A stretch of DNA of 64,000 nucleotides from assembly GCA_910583525.1 (NCBI GenBank), contig CAJTXL010000013.1:15310-79309 (forward strand). The letters are read 5' to 3'. A program made the translations under genes and the position numbers. Origin of the DNA: an uncultured Muribaculaceae bacterium (GTDB taxonomy: Bacteria; Bacteroidota; Bacteroidia; Bacteroidales; Muribaculaceae). A model generated the notes under the pieces. The model saw only the letters and a list, made by a program, of their open reading frames with translations, was not told the DNA's origin and made no database searches. Below are positions 53,352 through 62,061 of this stretch, in pieces. Positions within the stretch are counted from its first letter, which is position 1; every line of letters begins with the position of its first letter.

Positions 53352-55988
53352 TTATTTCACGGCATCTATCATTGATTGGAATGCCGCTTCGAGCCCTTCG
53401 GCGTCTTTGCCGCCGGCCTGTGCGAAGCCGGGCTGTCCGCCGCCGCCGCCTTTGATGTTCTTGGCGGCCTCGCGGATAAGCAGCGAAGCGTTCAGGCCCT
53501 GTTTTGTAAGGTCGTCGGTAATCATTAGTGTGAGCAGTGGTTTGCGTGCGGTGTCAAAAGTCGTCCCTATGAATACGGTTGCGGCAGGAGACAGCTCGCG
53601 GACTTTGAAAGCTACCGATTTTGCAACGTCGGGCAGCGCCGGGCCTTTCAATGTGACGATGTTCGCGCCCGATGATGAATGTGTGCTCTTTTCGAGCAGG
53701 CCTTTGGCGATGGCTGCCACGCGCTCGTTGAAATATTCTTCGGCCTGACGTTTGAGGTCGGCGTTTTCTTCGATAGATTTTCGCAATGCGCCTACGAGGT
53801 CGGGAGCGTTGTTGAACATAGCCCCGATAGTCTTGAGGGTGTCAGAAACCTGGTCGAGCATGTCTTCGACCGCAGGGCCTGTAAGGGCCTCTATGCGGCG
53901 TATGCCTGCCGCGATGCTTGATTCCGACACAATCTTGAGCATGCCTATGTTGCCGGTGTTGGCAACGTGTGTGCCTCCGCACAGCTCGACGGAGTCGCCG
54001 TAGCGGATTACGCGTACTTCGTCGCCGTATTTTTCGCCGAACAATGCCATTGCGCCCATTGCTTTGGCTTCGGCGATGGGCACGTTGCGGTGCTCGTCGA
54101 GTGCGATGGCTTCGCGGATATGGCTGTTGGCTATGTGTTCGACGGCTTTGATTTCTTCGGGGGTGAGTTTTTGGAAATGCGAGAAGTCGAAACGCAGCAC
54201 GTCGGGCGATACGAAAGAACCTTTTTGCTCTACATGTGTGCCGAGCACCTGGCGGAGAGCCTGGTGGAGCAGGTGAGTGGCCGAGTGGTTGCGCGATATC
54301 GCGGCGCGTGTTTCTTTATCGATGGCGGCGCGGAAGGTGGCGTTGACATCGGCCGGCAGTTCTTTCACAATGTGTACGCCCACGCCGTTTTCGCGCTTGA
54401 CATCGGTCACCTGTGTCGTTTTGCCCGTCGCCGTGTCGGTGAGTGTTCCGCGGTCGCCTACTTGGCCGCCCATCTCGGCGTAGAACGGAGTCTCCGACAG
54501 GATGAGCTGGTAGAACTCGCGGTTTTTCTGCTTCACGTGGCGGTAGCGAAGTATGTGTGCTTCGGTCTCGTCTTTGTCGTAGCCTACGAAGAGCTGTTCG
54601 CCGTCGTTCACTATAATCCAGTCGGCAGCTTCTACGGCGGCGGCACTGCGTGCACGCTCTTTCTGCGTGGCCATTTCACGGTTGAAGCCTTCGATGTCGG
54701 CTGTCATGCCGTAGTCTTTGAGAATCAGCTCGGTGAGGTCGAGGGGGAAACCGTATGTGTCGTAGAGCGTGAATGCCTGTTTGCCCGAAATCTCGGTTGC
54801 GCCTTGTGATTTTGCCGCTTTTACGGCATCGTCGAGCAGCCTGATGCCGTTTTCGAGTGTGCGGAGGAATGCGTCTTCTTCTTCTTTAATCACGCGCATT
54901 ATCAGGTCGCGGTTTGCCGGCAGTTCGGGGTAGGCGTCGCCCATGTTGTCTATGAGGGTGTCGACAAGGCGGTACATGAATGCCTGCTTCTGACCGAGGA
55001 ATGTGTAGGCATAGCGCACGGCACGGCGCAGGATGCGTCGGATGACGTAGCCGGCTTTTGCATTCGACGGCAGCTGGTTGTCGGCGATGGAGAATGCTAT
55101 GGTGCGCACGTGGTCGGCGATGACGCGCATTGCGACATCGACGTGCTTGTCGACTCCGTACTGTTTGCCCGACAGCGATGCTATTTTGCCGATAAGTGGG
55201 GTGAATACGTCCGTGTCGTAGTTCGATGTCTTGCCCTGGAGTGCCATGCAGAGGCGTTCGAAGCCCATGCCGGTGTCGATTACTTTTGCAGGGAGCGGTT
55301 CGAGCGAGCCGTCGGCCTTGCGGTTGTACTGCATGAACACCAGGTTCCATATTTCGATTACCTGCGGATGGTCGTGGTTGACGAGCGATGCACCCGGTAC
55401 GGCCGCACGTTCTTCTTCGCTGCGGAGGTCGATGTGTATCTCCGAGCATGGGCCGCAGGGGCCTGTATCGCCCATCTCCCAGAAGTTGTCGTGTTTGTTC
55501 CCGTTGAGTATATGGTCGGCCGGCAAGTGCTTGCCCCATATCTCGGCTGCTTCGTTGTCGCGTTCGAGCCCCTCTACGGCAGAACCTTCGAAGACAGTGG
55601 CGTAGAGGCGTGCCGGGTCGAGGCCGAGCACGTCGACAAGATATTCCCATGCCATGTCGATTGCTTCGGCTTTGAAATAGTCGCCGAACGACCAGTTGCC
55701 AAGCATCTCGAACATGGTGTGGTGGTATGTGTCGAGGCCTACTTCTTCAAGGTCGTTGTGCTTGCCGCTGACGCGCAGGCACTTCTGTGAGTCGGCCACA
55801 CGACGCGCCTTCGGGGCGATGTTGCCGAGGATTATGTCTTTGAACTGATTCATGCCCGCGTTGGTGAACATCAGCGTGGGGTCGTCTTTGATTACCATTG
55901 GAGCCGAGGGCACGATGCGGTGTCCTTTCGACTCGAAAAAGTCTTTGAATGACCGGCGTATTTCTTTGGCCGTTAACGTCTTAGGCAT
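53352..55988 (-). CDS. alaS: Alanine--tRNA ligase
   Basis: 878 aa. It charges tRNA-Ala and clears mis-acylated Ser/Gly-tRNA-Ala. N-terminal synthetase domain: SFKDFFESKGHRIVPSAPMV, LMFTNAGMNQFKDIILG, EMLGNWSFGDYFK and IDTGMGFERLCMALQG. Editing domain: HSATHLLHQALRQVLG and CGGTHVANTGNIGMLKI with the zinc-binding His and Cys. The C-Ala domain ends in the Gly-rich GGGGGQPGFAQAGGKD. It is divergent from the M23 peptidase gene, a common Bacteroidales arrangement. On the minus strand GAATTTTG (56027-56020) is a one-mismatch -7 box that may serve it. Confidence 0.98.
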   Translation of the reverse strand: MPKTLTAKEIRRSFKDFFESKGHRIVPSAPMVIKDDPTLMFTNAGMNQFKDIILGNIAPKARRVADSQKCLRVSGKHNDLEEVGLDTYHHTMFEMLGNWSFGDYFKAEAIDMAWEYLVDVLGLDPARLYATVFEGSAVEGLERDNEAAEIWGKHLPADHILNGNKHDNFWEMGDTGPCGPCSEIHIDLRSEEERAAVPGASLVNHDHPQVIEIWNLVFMQYNRKADGSLEPLPAKVIDTGMGFERLCMALQGKTSNYDTDVFTPLIGKIASLSGKQYGVDKHVDVAMRVIADHVRTIAFSIADNQLPSNAKAGYVIRRILRRAVRYAYTFLGQKQAFMYRLVDTLIDNMGDAYPELPANRDLIMRVIKEEEDAFLRTLENGIRLLDDAVKAAKSQGATEISGKQAFTLYDTYGFPLDLTELILKDYGMTADIEGFNREMATQKERARSAAAVEAADWIIVNDGEQLFVGYDKDETEAHILRYRHVKQKNREFYQLILSETPFYAEMGGQVGDRGTLTDTATGKTTQVTDVKRENGVGVHIVKELPADVNATFRAAIDKETRAAISRNHSATHLLHQALRQVLGTHVEQKGSFVSPDVLRFDFSHFQKLTPEEIKAVEHIANSHIREAIALDEHRNVPIAEAKAMGAMALFGEKYGDEVRVIRYGDSVELCGGTHVANTGNIGMLKIVSESSIAAGIRRIEALTGPAVEDMLDQVSDTLKTIGAMFNNAPDLVGALRKSIEENADLKRQAEEYFNERVAAIAKGLLEKSTHSSSGANIVTLKGPALPDVAKSVAFKVRELSPAATVFIGTTFDTARKPLLTLMITDDLTKQGLNASLLIREAAKNIKGGGGGQPGFAQAGGKDAEGLEAAFQSMIDAVK

Positions 55989-56028
55989 ATTTAAGCGGAT
56001 TTGTTTCGATTAATCGGTGCAAAATTCG

Positions 56029-56036
56029 TATCTTTG
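56029..56036 (+). promoter_or_regulatory. -7 box of the M23 peptidase gene
   Basis: TATCTTTG is a full match; a TTTG at 56000-56003 is 25 nt away, longer than usual. Start near 56040, leaving a leader of about 94 nt that contains an out-of-frame ATG at 56042. Confidence 0.5.
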
Positions 56037-56133
56037 CACAGATGCTAAGATGCTTGCGCTTGGCGCATCGTCAGCATTTCAGAGTGCAAAATTACTCTGA
56101 TTTTCGCATTTCTGCAAATAAAACGCGCGCACT

Positions 56134-57105
56134 ATGGCTCAAAAAGTGTTCTATCGCTACAATCCTGCCTCTGAGCAGTATGAGCGTGTCTATCCCGACC
56201 GTCGTCGGCGATGGGCGGCAGCGGTGCGCCCCTATGTCACGGCGGTGCTGCTTGTGGCCGCAACGGCCATAGGCCTTTATTATTTGATTGAGTCTCCACG
56301 AGAAAAGCGGCTGCGACGCAACAACGAACGTCTCCAACAACGTATAGAGCTTCTTAACCGGCGTGCCGACGAAGCTTTGGCCGTTATGGAAGACATTGCC
56401 GAGCGTGACAATAATTTTTACAGGGTAATGATGCAGGCCGAACCGCTCACCCCTGCAAGACGCTATGCCGGATTGGAGAGGCAGCGCTATATCGACAGGC
56501 TCGATTCACTGACCGACAATGAGCTGCTGCAGAACGTCCGGCAGAAGCTCGACCGCCTCGACCAAATGCTCGTGACACAGGTGAAGTCGTTCGATTTTCT
56601 TGCATCAGAGGCATCGGGGCAGAAAGAACGCACGGCCCATATCCCGGCCATACAGCCCGTGCCCGAAAAATATCTACGTGCCATGGCTTCGGGCTATGGC
56701 GTAAGGCGTGACCCGGTGTACGGCACTATGAAGTTCCACGAAGGTATGGACTTTTCGGCGCCGGTAGGCACCCCTGTCTATGCCACCGCCGACGGTACGG
56801 TCACAACGGCGGCATGGAAGAGTTCCTACGGCAACCTTGTCGAAATAAACCACGGACACAACTACACCACACGCTATGCCCACATGTCGAAAATCATTGC
56901 GCGTCCCGGGCAGACGGTGCACCGAGGCGACCTCATCGGCCTTGTGGGCAACACCGGCAAATCGACCGGGCCTCATCTGCACTACGAGGTGCGCTACCGT
57001 GGCGCTCCGCAAAATCCTGTCAACTACTACTATTACGACATCACCCCCGAACAATACGACCAGCTCGTGCGCCTTGCCGAAAATGCCGGCCACGTGATGG
57101 ACTGA
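56134..57105 (+). CDS. M23 family metallopeptidase, membrane-anchored
   Basis: 323 aa. A short basic cytoplasmic part (YPDRRRRWAAAV) leads to one membrane helix (PYVTAVLLVAATAIGLYYLI), then a coiled coil (REKRLRRNNERLQQRIELLN, continuing to about residue 90). The C-terminal LytM domain has its zinc ligands: FHEGMDFSAPVGTPVYA (His, Asp), and HTRYAHMSK-like TTRYAHMSK plus GPHLHYEVRY (His-x-His). It should cut peptide cross-links in peptidoglycan or act as a division/envelope regulator. The MerR gene begins 12 bp after its stop. Confidence 0.95.
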   Translation: MAQKVFYRYNPASEQYERVYPDRRRRWAAAVRPYVTAVLLVAATAIGLYYLIESPREKRLRRNNERLQQRIELLNRRADEALAVMEDIAERDNNFYRVMMQAEPLTPARRYAGLERQRYIDRLDSLTDNELLQNVRQKLDRLDQMLVTQVKSFDFLASEASGQKERTAHIPAIQPVPEKYLRAMASGYGVRRDPVYGTMKFHEGMDFSAPVGTPVYATADGTVTTAAWKSSYGNLVEINHGHNYTTRYAHMSKIIARPGQTVHRGDLIGLVGNTGKSTGPHLHYEVRYRGAPQNPVNYYYYDITPEQYDQLVRLAENAGHVMD

Positions 57106-57116
57106 ACCTTTGCACC

Positions 57117-57461
57117 ATGCCCGAACTGACTAAAAAATATTACCGTATAGGCGATGTTGCCGAGATACTCGGTCTGCCGCAGTCGACAATCCGATTTTGG
57201 GAGCGTGAGTTCACCGAGCTGCGGCCCAAGCGGAATGCAGGCGGCACGCGCATGTACACGCCGTCCGACATCGAGCAGCTGCGTATAATCCGGTTTCTGA
57301 TAAAGGACAAGGGGCTGACTCTCGACGGTGCCCGTGAGCATCTGAGGCGCAACCGCCGCGACCTCGACCGCAAGCACGAGGTTGTGCGTCGCCTCAAGGA
57401 CATACGCCGCCGTCTCACCGACATGCTCGATGCCCTCGACCAAAGGCAGAGGGAGCGATAG
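57117..57461 (+). CDS. MerR family transcriptional regulator
   Basis: 114 aa from ATG 57117. The winged helix reads YYRIGDVAEILGLPQSTIRF, WEREFTELRPKRNAGGTRMY and YTPSDIEQLRIIRFLIKDKG, then a basic, coiled-coil-like tail (RRNRRDLDRKHEVVRRLKDI). There is no Cys-containing effector domain, so it is not a metal sensor. This short MerR beside an M23 peptidase is common in Bacteroidales; its regulon is unknown. The stop is 11 bp from the stop of the convergent membrane-protein gene. Confidence 0.92.
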   Translation: MPELTKKYYRIGDVAEILGLPQSTIRFWEREFTELRPKRNAGGTRMYTPSDIEQLRIIRFLIKDKGLTLDGAREHLRRNRRDLDRKHEVVRRLKDIRRRLTDMLDALDQRQRER

Positions 57462-57472
57462 TCGGGTGCGTT

Positions 57473-59125
57473 TCAGCGTTTTCGCGGTGCAACAGTGTCG
57501 ATAGACAGGAACGGACGTCGCGCAATTGTCCGCGGCAATTGTTCGTGGAAATAGCGGTAGAGCCTGGTGCCGTCGGGCATTATTACGGGAACGATGTCGT
57601 TGTAGACCTGAATTTGGCTTTCATCGCTGAGACGGCGCTCTTTCAGCAGAATAAACAGTTTGTTTATAGGCGTGACATTGGCATCCGGAGGCCCTACATG
57701 GAGTACGAAATCGGCCGGTATCGAGTCGGTGGCGGCCACGACAGGCCAAACGCCGCGCAGGTGGTTGTTGCCGGGCACTCTCGGCCACTTGTCGAATGGC
57801 AGCCCTTCGAGTTCGGGCGGTAGTGTCATGACGGCGCATTCGCCTACAGGCTCAAGATAGCGGCCGAGGCTGTATGAACCCCACCACCCGTCGAGCGGAT
57901 TGTGGACTATTCCCATCAGATACCATGGTATTTCGTCATTGGACACCCTGTCGGAAAATACCACTGTCGGCGCACCATGGCGGCGGCCTCCATGTGTCCG
58001 TTCGATAAGACGGCTTTCTTCACCCACCGGCACCTGCCATCGGTAAAGCTCGAGCAGCCACCAGCCGTACAATAGGACAAAGCCGACGCCTGCAATCAGC
58101 TGAATTTTCGGTTTGACTTTTGCGGTCCAATAGCTTGCGCAGCCCATTATGGCAACGGCGGCAAATAGGTCGGAAGACCAAAGCACACGGTCGGTGCGTC
58201 CCAGGATAAATGCCATGCACACACCGGCGAAAGATGCCAATACCAATGGGGCAAAGCGGCGCATCATGTCACGACGTGCACTTTTTTCGCTTGTGCAATA
58301 GCGTAAAGCCACCATACACGCCGCCAACATGAAAGGCCACGACTGCGGCACTATCTGTATAAGCAGCTTTATTGTCGGCATCAACATTTCTTCGGAATCA
58401 CGCTGTGTTCTCAGGGCTGTGCCTAAGAGCAGATTGACGGCCATGCCGGCTGCTACGCAGCCGATTACGGCAAGCGTGCGTGTATTGTCAAACTGTTTGC
58501 GGTCGAGCAGCATGCAGCAAAGCATGTAGACAATAAGCACGGCTCCGTTACCCTCGCTCATCCATGTGGCAATGAACCCGACTGCACAGGCTATAGTAAG
58601 GTGCATGCGGTTTTTCGCGGATAAGGTCGGCAGTAGTCCGATGGCAATTAAGGCGAATACCGATGGCGGCACATAGTTTATTACGAAATCCAACGACTGA
58701 AAACTGTCGTGCCAAGGGAAGGCAACCCACAGCACAAGGACTGCCGTAATGCCCGATAGCGGCCTTGTGCGGCCGTTTTGTCGTCCGAGCCATATGAGAC
58801 AGGCAAGCATTGCCGGAATGAACAGGCCTAACAAGACGGCTTCGAAAGTATGCCCGAAAGGCTGGAGCATGATATGCGATATGTTCGACAGACGGCCGTT
58901 GTTCTCGGTATGGCTGCATACCGATGCCCATGCCTGTCGCATAGTCGTGATTTCAGGCTCTGCGGCAGGCCAATCTTCATCGCCGTGGTGGTCGTATGTG
59001 AGACGATAATAGTTGTCGTCGTATGCCCAAGGAGTCTCGACAAGCCACGTGACCGCACCTATGAGAGTCATGGCGAGCAGCAGCATGCTGAATTTGTCGA
59101 GCTGTTTGAGGTTTTGCCTGGTCAT
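57473..59125 (-). CDS. Polytopic membrane protein, DUF6056-like, putative GT-C glycosyltransferase (paralogue 3)
   Basis: 550 aa, about ten membrane helices. Asp-Asp at 36-37 (AYDDNYY), ENNGRLSN (N76-G77-R78), VAFPWHDSF (135-142), NYV (150-152) and WMSEGNG (from 188; here Ser replaces the His of the other copies). The soluble tail has APTVVFSDRVSNDEIPWYLM, DKWPRVPG and GVWPVVAATDS, which align closely with paralogue 4 (EQWPYIG, GRWPMMVARDS). Its start overlaps the stop of paralogue 4 by 4 bp, so the two are translated together. The extended first loop (about 38-65) is longer than in the left-hand pair. A glycosyltransferase role is inferred from the acidic pair only. Confidence 0.8.
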   Translation of the reverse strand: MTRQNLKQLDKFSMLLLAMTLIGAVTWLVETPWAYDDNYYRLTYDHHGDEDWPAAEPEITTMRQAWASVCSHTENNGRLSNISHIMLQPFGHTFEAVLLGLFIPAMLACLIWLGRQNGRTRPLSGITAVLVLWVAFPWHDSFQSLDFVINYVPPSVFALIAIGLLPTLSAKNRMHLTIACAVGFIATWMSEGNGAVLIVYMLCCMLLDRKQFDNTRTLAVIGCVAAGMAVNLLLGTALRTQRDSEEMLMPTIKLLIQIVPQSWPFMLAACMVALRYCTSEKSARRDMMRRFAPLVLASFAGVCMAFILGRTDRVLWSSDLFAAVAIMGCASYWTAKVKPKIQLIAGVGFVLLYGWWLLELYRWQVPVGEESRLIERTHGGRRHGAPTVVFSDRVSNDEIPWYLMGIVHNPLDGWWGSYSLGRYLEPVGECAVMTLPPELEGLPFDKWPRVPGNNHLRGVWPVVAATDSIPADFVLHVGPPDANVTPINKLFILLKERRLSDESQIQVYNDIVPVIMPDGTRLYRYFHEQLPRTIARRPFLSIDTVAPRKR

Positions 59126-60786
59126 CTGGTCGGACTGATTGTATCAAATGCTGCCATCGGGCGGTTGGCAACCGTGCGTGGCAGGGGTTCTGTAAAATAT
59201 CGGTATGCCACGGAGCCGTCGGGCATATAGACTCTTTCCGCGAACATATAGCCGCCGATAGAGTCGATGTTTTCGGTGTATATTCTTTTCATAGCAATCA
59301 TCAGTCTGTTCAATGGCGGAAGGTTGCTGTCGCCTGGCCCGACCGTTAGTCTGAAATCCAGATTCAAAGAATCGCGTGCCACCATCATCGGCCATCGGCC
59401 TCTCAAAAGTTTCTGTTCGCCGATATACGGCCACTGTTCAAAAGGTTTGTCTTCAAGTTCTTTCGGCAGCACGAGGACGCTCGCCTCTCGCAGAGTCAGC
59501 CATCTGGCGAGGCTTTGTGCCTCCGGCCTGTTTTCTACATAGCTTTTGGCAAGGCCTAATAAATAATATGGGATTTTGCGCTGTTCGGTGTATTCGGCAA
59601 ACGACACGGTAGGCGCTCCTTTGCGGTTCGGTCCGCATTGAGCTATGAGCGTTGCCACGTCTTCGGCTACGATGCGTTCCCATTTCACGATTTGAGTCCA
59701 CCACCATCCGTAGGCGGCGACAAACATCACCATCAACGCATGGCGAAGATGCGGTTTGGCCTTGAGCGGAATACGGGCTGCGATATATAGAATGCAGAGC
59801 ACTGAATACAAAAGAGCCGGCCAAAGGACGCGTCCGAGTGCCGCAAGACGTAGCCCGATAAGCAGGCTCGTCAGGATGGCGCCCCATAGTGGCAGGGTGT
59901 CTTTCAGCAAATCTTTCTTCAGCGCCTTTGCGGCTTTACGATAGCCGTAGACGCATGCCAAGGCGGCAAGTGCAACCGGCCATGTTTCTGTAACGAAGTG
60001 CATCAGATGGTTGCGGAAGAAAACAATCGGTTCGACCTGCAAGGTCATGCGGTTGATGGTGCCCGCCAGCATGTTTGTGGCCACGCCGGCCAAAACAGAA
60101 AGCAAAGCGATGCCGGAAAGCTTGCGTTGTCGCTTCGACAAGAGCCAAAGAACGGCAGTGTAGGAGGCAAGCGACAGCCCGAAAGCTTCATGGAACCATC
60201 CGGTTAAGAACGACATCGCCGCTATGCCTACAATGCCTTTTGCACCGAACAGACGGCCTGTCGTGAGTATGAGAACAATTGCTGTCGACAGAGCTGATGC
60301 CGGAACGTAGTTTGCTTGAAATACGAGAGCCTGGAAGCCGTCGTACCACGGGAATGCCGTCCATAAAAGCACGACAGCCAATGCCGCGCCAAAAGGTTTG
60401 AGGCGTCCGGCGGTTTTCTGCCAAATCAGCAGCAATCCTAAAAAGACGCAAAGGCACAGCGAAAGCAACGCAGCCCCAATCCAACGCGGCATGGGCTGTA
60501 GCATGATGTGCACCAGGTCGCCAAGACGCCCGTTGAGGTGCCGGTGGTGTATAACTGATGTCCAGGCCTGCGAGAATGTTTCAATCGGGATGCCTGACGG
60601 AACCCAACTGTTTGCAGCTTCGGCGTTGTCGGGAAGAACGTGGCTGAATGGCAAATCGTCGCTCGACACCGGGCAGGCATGAGTCCATGCAAGCATGCCG
60701 GCAAGTGTCACCGCAAGCAGGAGTGCGATGAAAGCGTTGTCGATATGTCTTGCAGTCTTTGCGGTCATTATGTGGCGGTTTTGCAT
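59122..60786 (-). CDS. Polytopic membrane protein, DUF6056-like, putative GT-C glycosyltransferase (paralogue 4)
   Basis: 554 aa; an ATG six codons in (60768) is an alternative start. Landmarks as in the other copies: Asp-Asp at 43-44 (SSDDLPF), HLNGRLGD (N85-G86-R87), TAFPWYDGFQAL (from 143), NYV (159-161), GWFHEAFG (from 196), and the tail pieces APTVSFAEYTEQRKIPYYLL and LRGRWPMMVARDS. It is read from a strong promoter at 60928-60897 with a leader of about 107 nt, and is followed by paralogue 3 with a 4-bp overlap. The pair therefore seems to make two related membrane enzymes in equal amounts. Function unknown beyond the GT-C-like layout. Confidence 0.8.
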   Translation of the reverse strand: MQNRHIMTAKTARHIDNAFIALLLAVTLAGMLAWTHACPVSSDDLPFSHVLPDNAEAANSWVPSGIPIETFSQAWTSVIHHRHLNGRLGDLVHIMLQPMPRWIGAALLSLCLCVFLGLLLIWQKTAGRLKPFGAALAVVLLWTAFPWYDGFQALVFQANYVPASALSTAIVLILTTGRLFGAKGIVGIAAMSFLTGWFHEAFGLSLASYTAVLWLLSKRQRKLSGIALLSVLAGVATNMLAGTINRMTLQVEPIVFFRNHLMHFVTETWPVALAALACVYGYRKAAKALKKDLLKDTLPLWGAILTSLLIGLRLAALGRVLWPALLYSVLCILYIAARIPLKAKPHLRHALMVMFVAAYGWWWTQIVKWERIVAEDVATLIAQCGPNRKGAPTVSFAEYTEQRKIPYYLLGLAKSYVENRPEAQSLARWLTLREASVLVLPKELEDKPFEQWPYIGEQKLLRGRWPMMVARDSLNLDFRLTVGPGDSNLPPLNRLMIAMKRIYTENIDSIGGYMFAERVYMPDGSVAYRYFTEPLPRTVANRPMAAFDTISPTR

Positions 60787-60896
60787 GGTAAAAAATAAGG
60801 GCAGTATCTCTCGACAGGGCCCTCTAATAATCTACAATCTATAAAAACATATTTCTTATGACAAATCACTGCGGCAGTGAAGCCGCTTTGTGAGTG

Positions 60897-60928
60897 CAAA
60901 AGTAATAACAAATCTTCATTTGTGCAAA
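60897..60928 (-). promoter_or_regulatory. Promoter of paralogues 4 and 3
   Basis: On the minus strand TTTG (60928-60925), 20 nt, TACTTTTG (60904-60897). Start near 60893. Confidence 0.75.
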
Positions 60929-60967
60929 TTTATGTTTACGCAGCATTTTATTCTTGCTGTAAAGCAC

Positions 60968-60975
60968 TATCTTTG
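60968..60975 (+). promoter_or_regulatory. -7 box of the lipoprotein gene at 61010
   Basis: TATCTTTG is a full match with no clear -33 box at 20 nt. Start near 60979, leader about 31 nt. It lies back to back with the promoter at 60897-60928. Confidence 0.5.
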
Positions 60976-61009
60976 CAACCACAAATCATCATAAACAACA
61001 ATAATCAGA

Positions 61010-61900
61010 ATGAATAAGATTTTTGGCGCATTCTGCGCCCTTCTTGTCCTGGTAGTGGCTTCGTGCGACCCGTCGAGCAGCGGCGAGACAATCCAGGCGC
61101 AGACTTTCCCCAGCTGTTTCGTAAATGTGACCGATATTGCAGACGGTACAAATACGGTATATACACAAGTGGGCTATAAGCTTACACTCAACTACACGAA
61201 CAATACCGCAGACCTGCTTGTCTCAAACCTGCGTCTACCCGACGAGACCGCATATCCGGCCATGACCTTGAAGAACATGCCCATATCTTACGATAAGGAG
61301 GGCTGGATTATAGTCAAGGGCACTGCCGTCAGCCCTGAAATGACCGGAGTCGGCAACAAGCCGCTTTTCGACAGCTTCGAACTTCGTCTCTTGGGCCGTA
61401 TTGCCGGCGGCAGCTATGTGCCGGCGCTGGTGATGCAGTATACGATAGACGGTCGCTACTCGGTGGCGTCTTCTTTCGCGGGCCAGTTGCTGTTAGGCAA
61501 AACAAAATCTGTACTCGTAGGCTCCGACCCTGCACAGACTTTTGAAACCGATGAAAGCAGTTATGAACTGTTGTTCGATTTCACGAAAAAGACCCTTAAA
61601 ATGACAATCAACAACGCCAAGTTCCTCGACAAGATGCCCAATGGAATGAATATCGTCCTGAAAGACATTCCTTTCACCATGTCGGGCGCAACAGCCCATT
61701 GGAATGTGGATGCAATAAAGCCCTATTTGGCAGACGTACCGCAGGAGAATTTCCCCATAACCGACATGTTCGGCAACCTTAATTTCGGCAGCGGAATGAC
61801 GATGAGGTTTACGTGCAAGCCCGTAATAAAAGAGCAGCCGCTCGGCGAGTTCGATGTTGATGTCGACTGCAAATTCAATTACATCCCCGGTGCGGAATAA
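61010..61900 (+). CDS. Putative lipoprotein of unknown function
   Basis: 296 aa. Lipoprotein signal NKIFGAFCALLVLVVASC with Cys19 as the lipid-attachment residue, followed by a Ser/Gly-rich tether (DPSSSGETIQ). The mature part is beta-rich with two similar halves: YKLTLNYTNNTADLLVSNLR then MTLKNMPI in the first, YELLFDFTKKTLKMTINNAK then IVLKDIPFTMSG in the second, suggesting a duplicated sandwich. It ends FDVDVDCKFNYIPGAE. I do not recognise a named family. It has its own -7 box and a strong terminator, so it is probably monocistronic. Confidence 0.75.
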   Translation: MNKIFGAFCALLVLVVASCDPSSSGETIQAQTFPSCFVNVTDIADGTNTVYTQVGYKLTLNYTNNTADLLVSNLRLPDETAYPAMTLKNMPISYDKEGWIIVKGTAVSPEMTGVGNKPLFDSFELRLLGRIAGGSYVPALVMQYTIDGRYSVASSFAGQLLLGKTKSVLVGSDPAQTFETDESSYELLFDFTKKTLKMTINNAKFLDKMPNGMNIVLKDIPFTMSGATAHWNVDAIKPYLADVPQENFPITDMFGNLNFGSGMTMRFTCKPVIKEQPLGEFDVDVDCKFNYIPGAE

Positions 61901-61921
61901 ACCGACCGAAACGTGCATATA

Positions 61922-61974
61922 AAAACGGTGCTCCCAATGCTTAAAAAAAGCCAACGGAGCACCGTTTTCTGATA
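61922..61974 (+). terminator. Terminator of the lipoprotein gene
   Basis: AAAACGGTGCTCC (61922-61934) and GGAGCACCGTTTT (61956-61968) pair perfectly around a 21-nt loop; the right arm runs into T-rich sequence. Confidence 0.85.
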
Positions 61975-61982
61975 TTTTTTGC

Positions 61983-61990
61983 TACCTTTG
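61983..61990 (+). promoter_or_regulatory. -7 box of the serine palmitoyltransferase gene
   Basis: TACCTTTG is a full match; no -33 box at 20 nt because the terminator arm occupies the place. Start near 61994, leader about 68 nt. Confidence 0.5.
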
Positions 61991-62061
61991 CAGCCTGACC
62001 TGAAAGTGCCCGGCCGGGCATTGCGGCCGGATAGTCATTAACCAATCGTTATCTGCACTAT

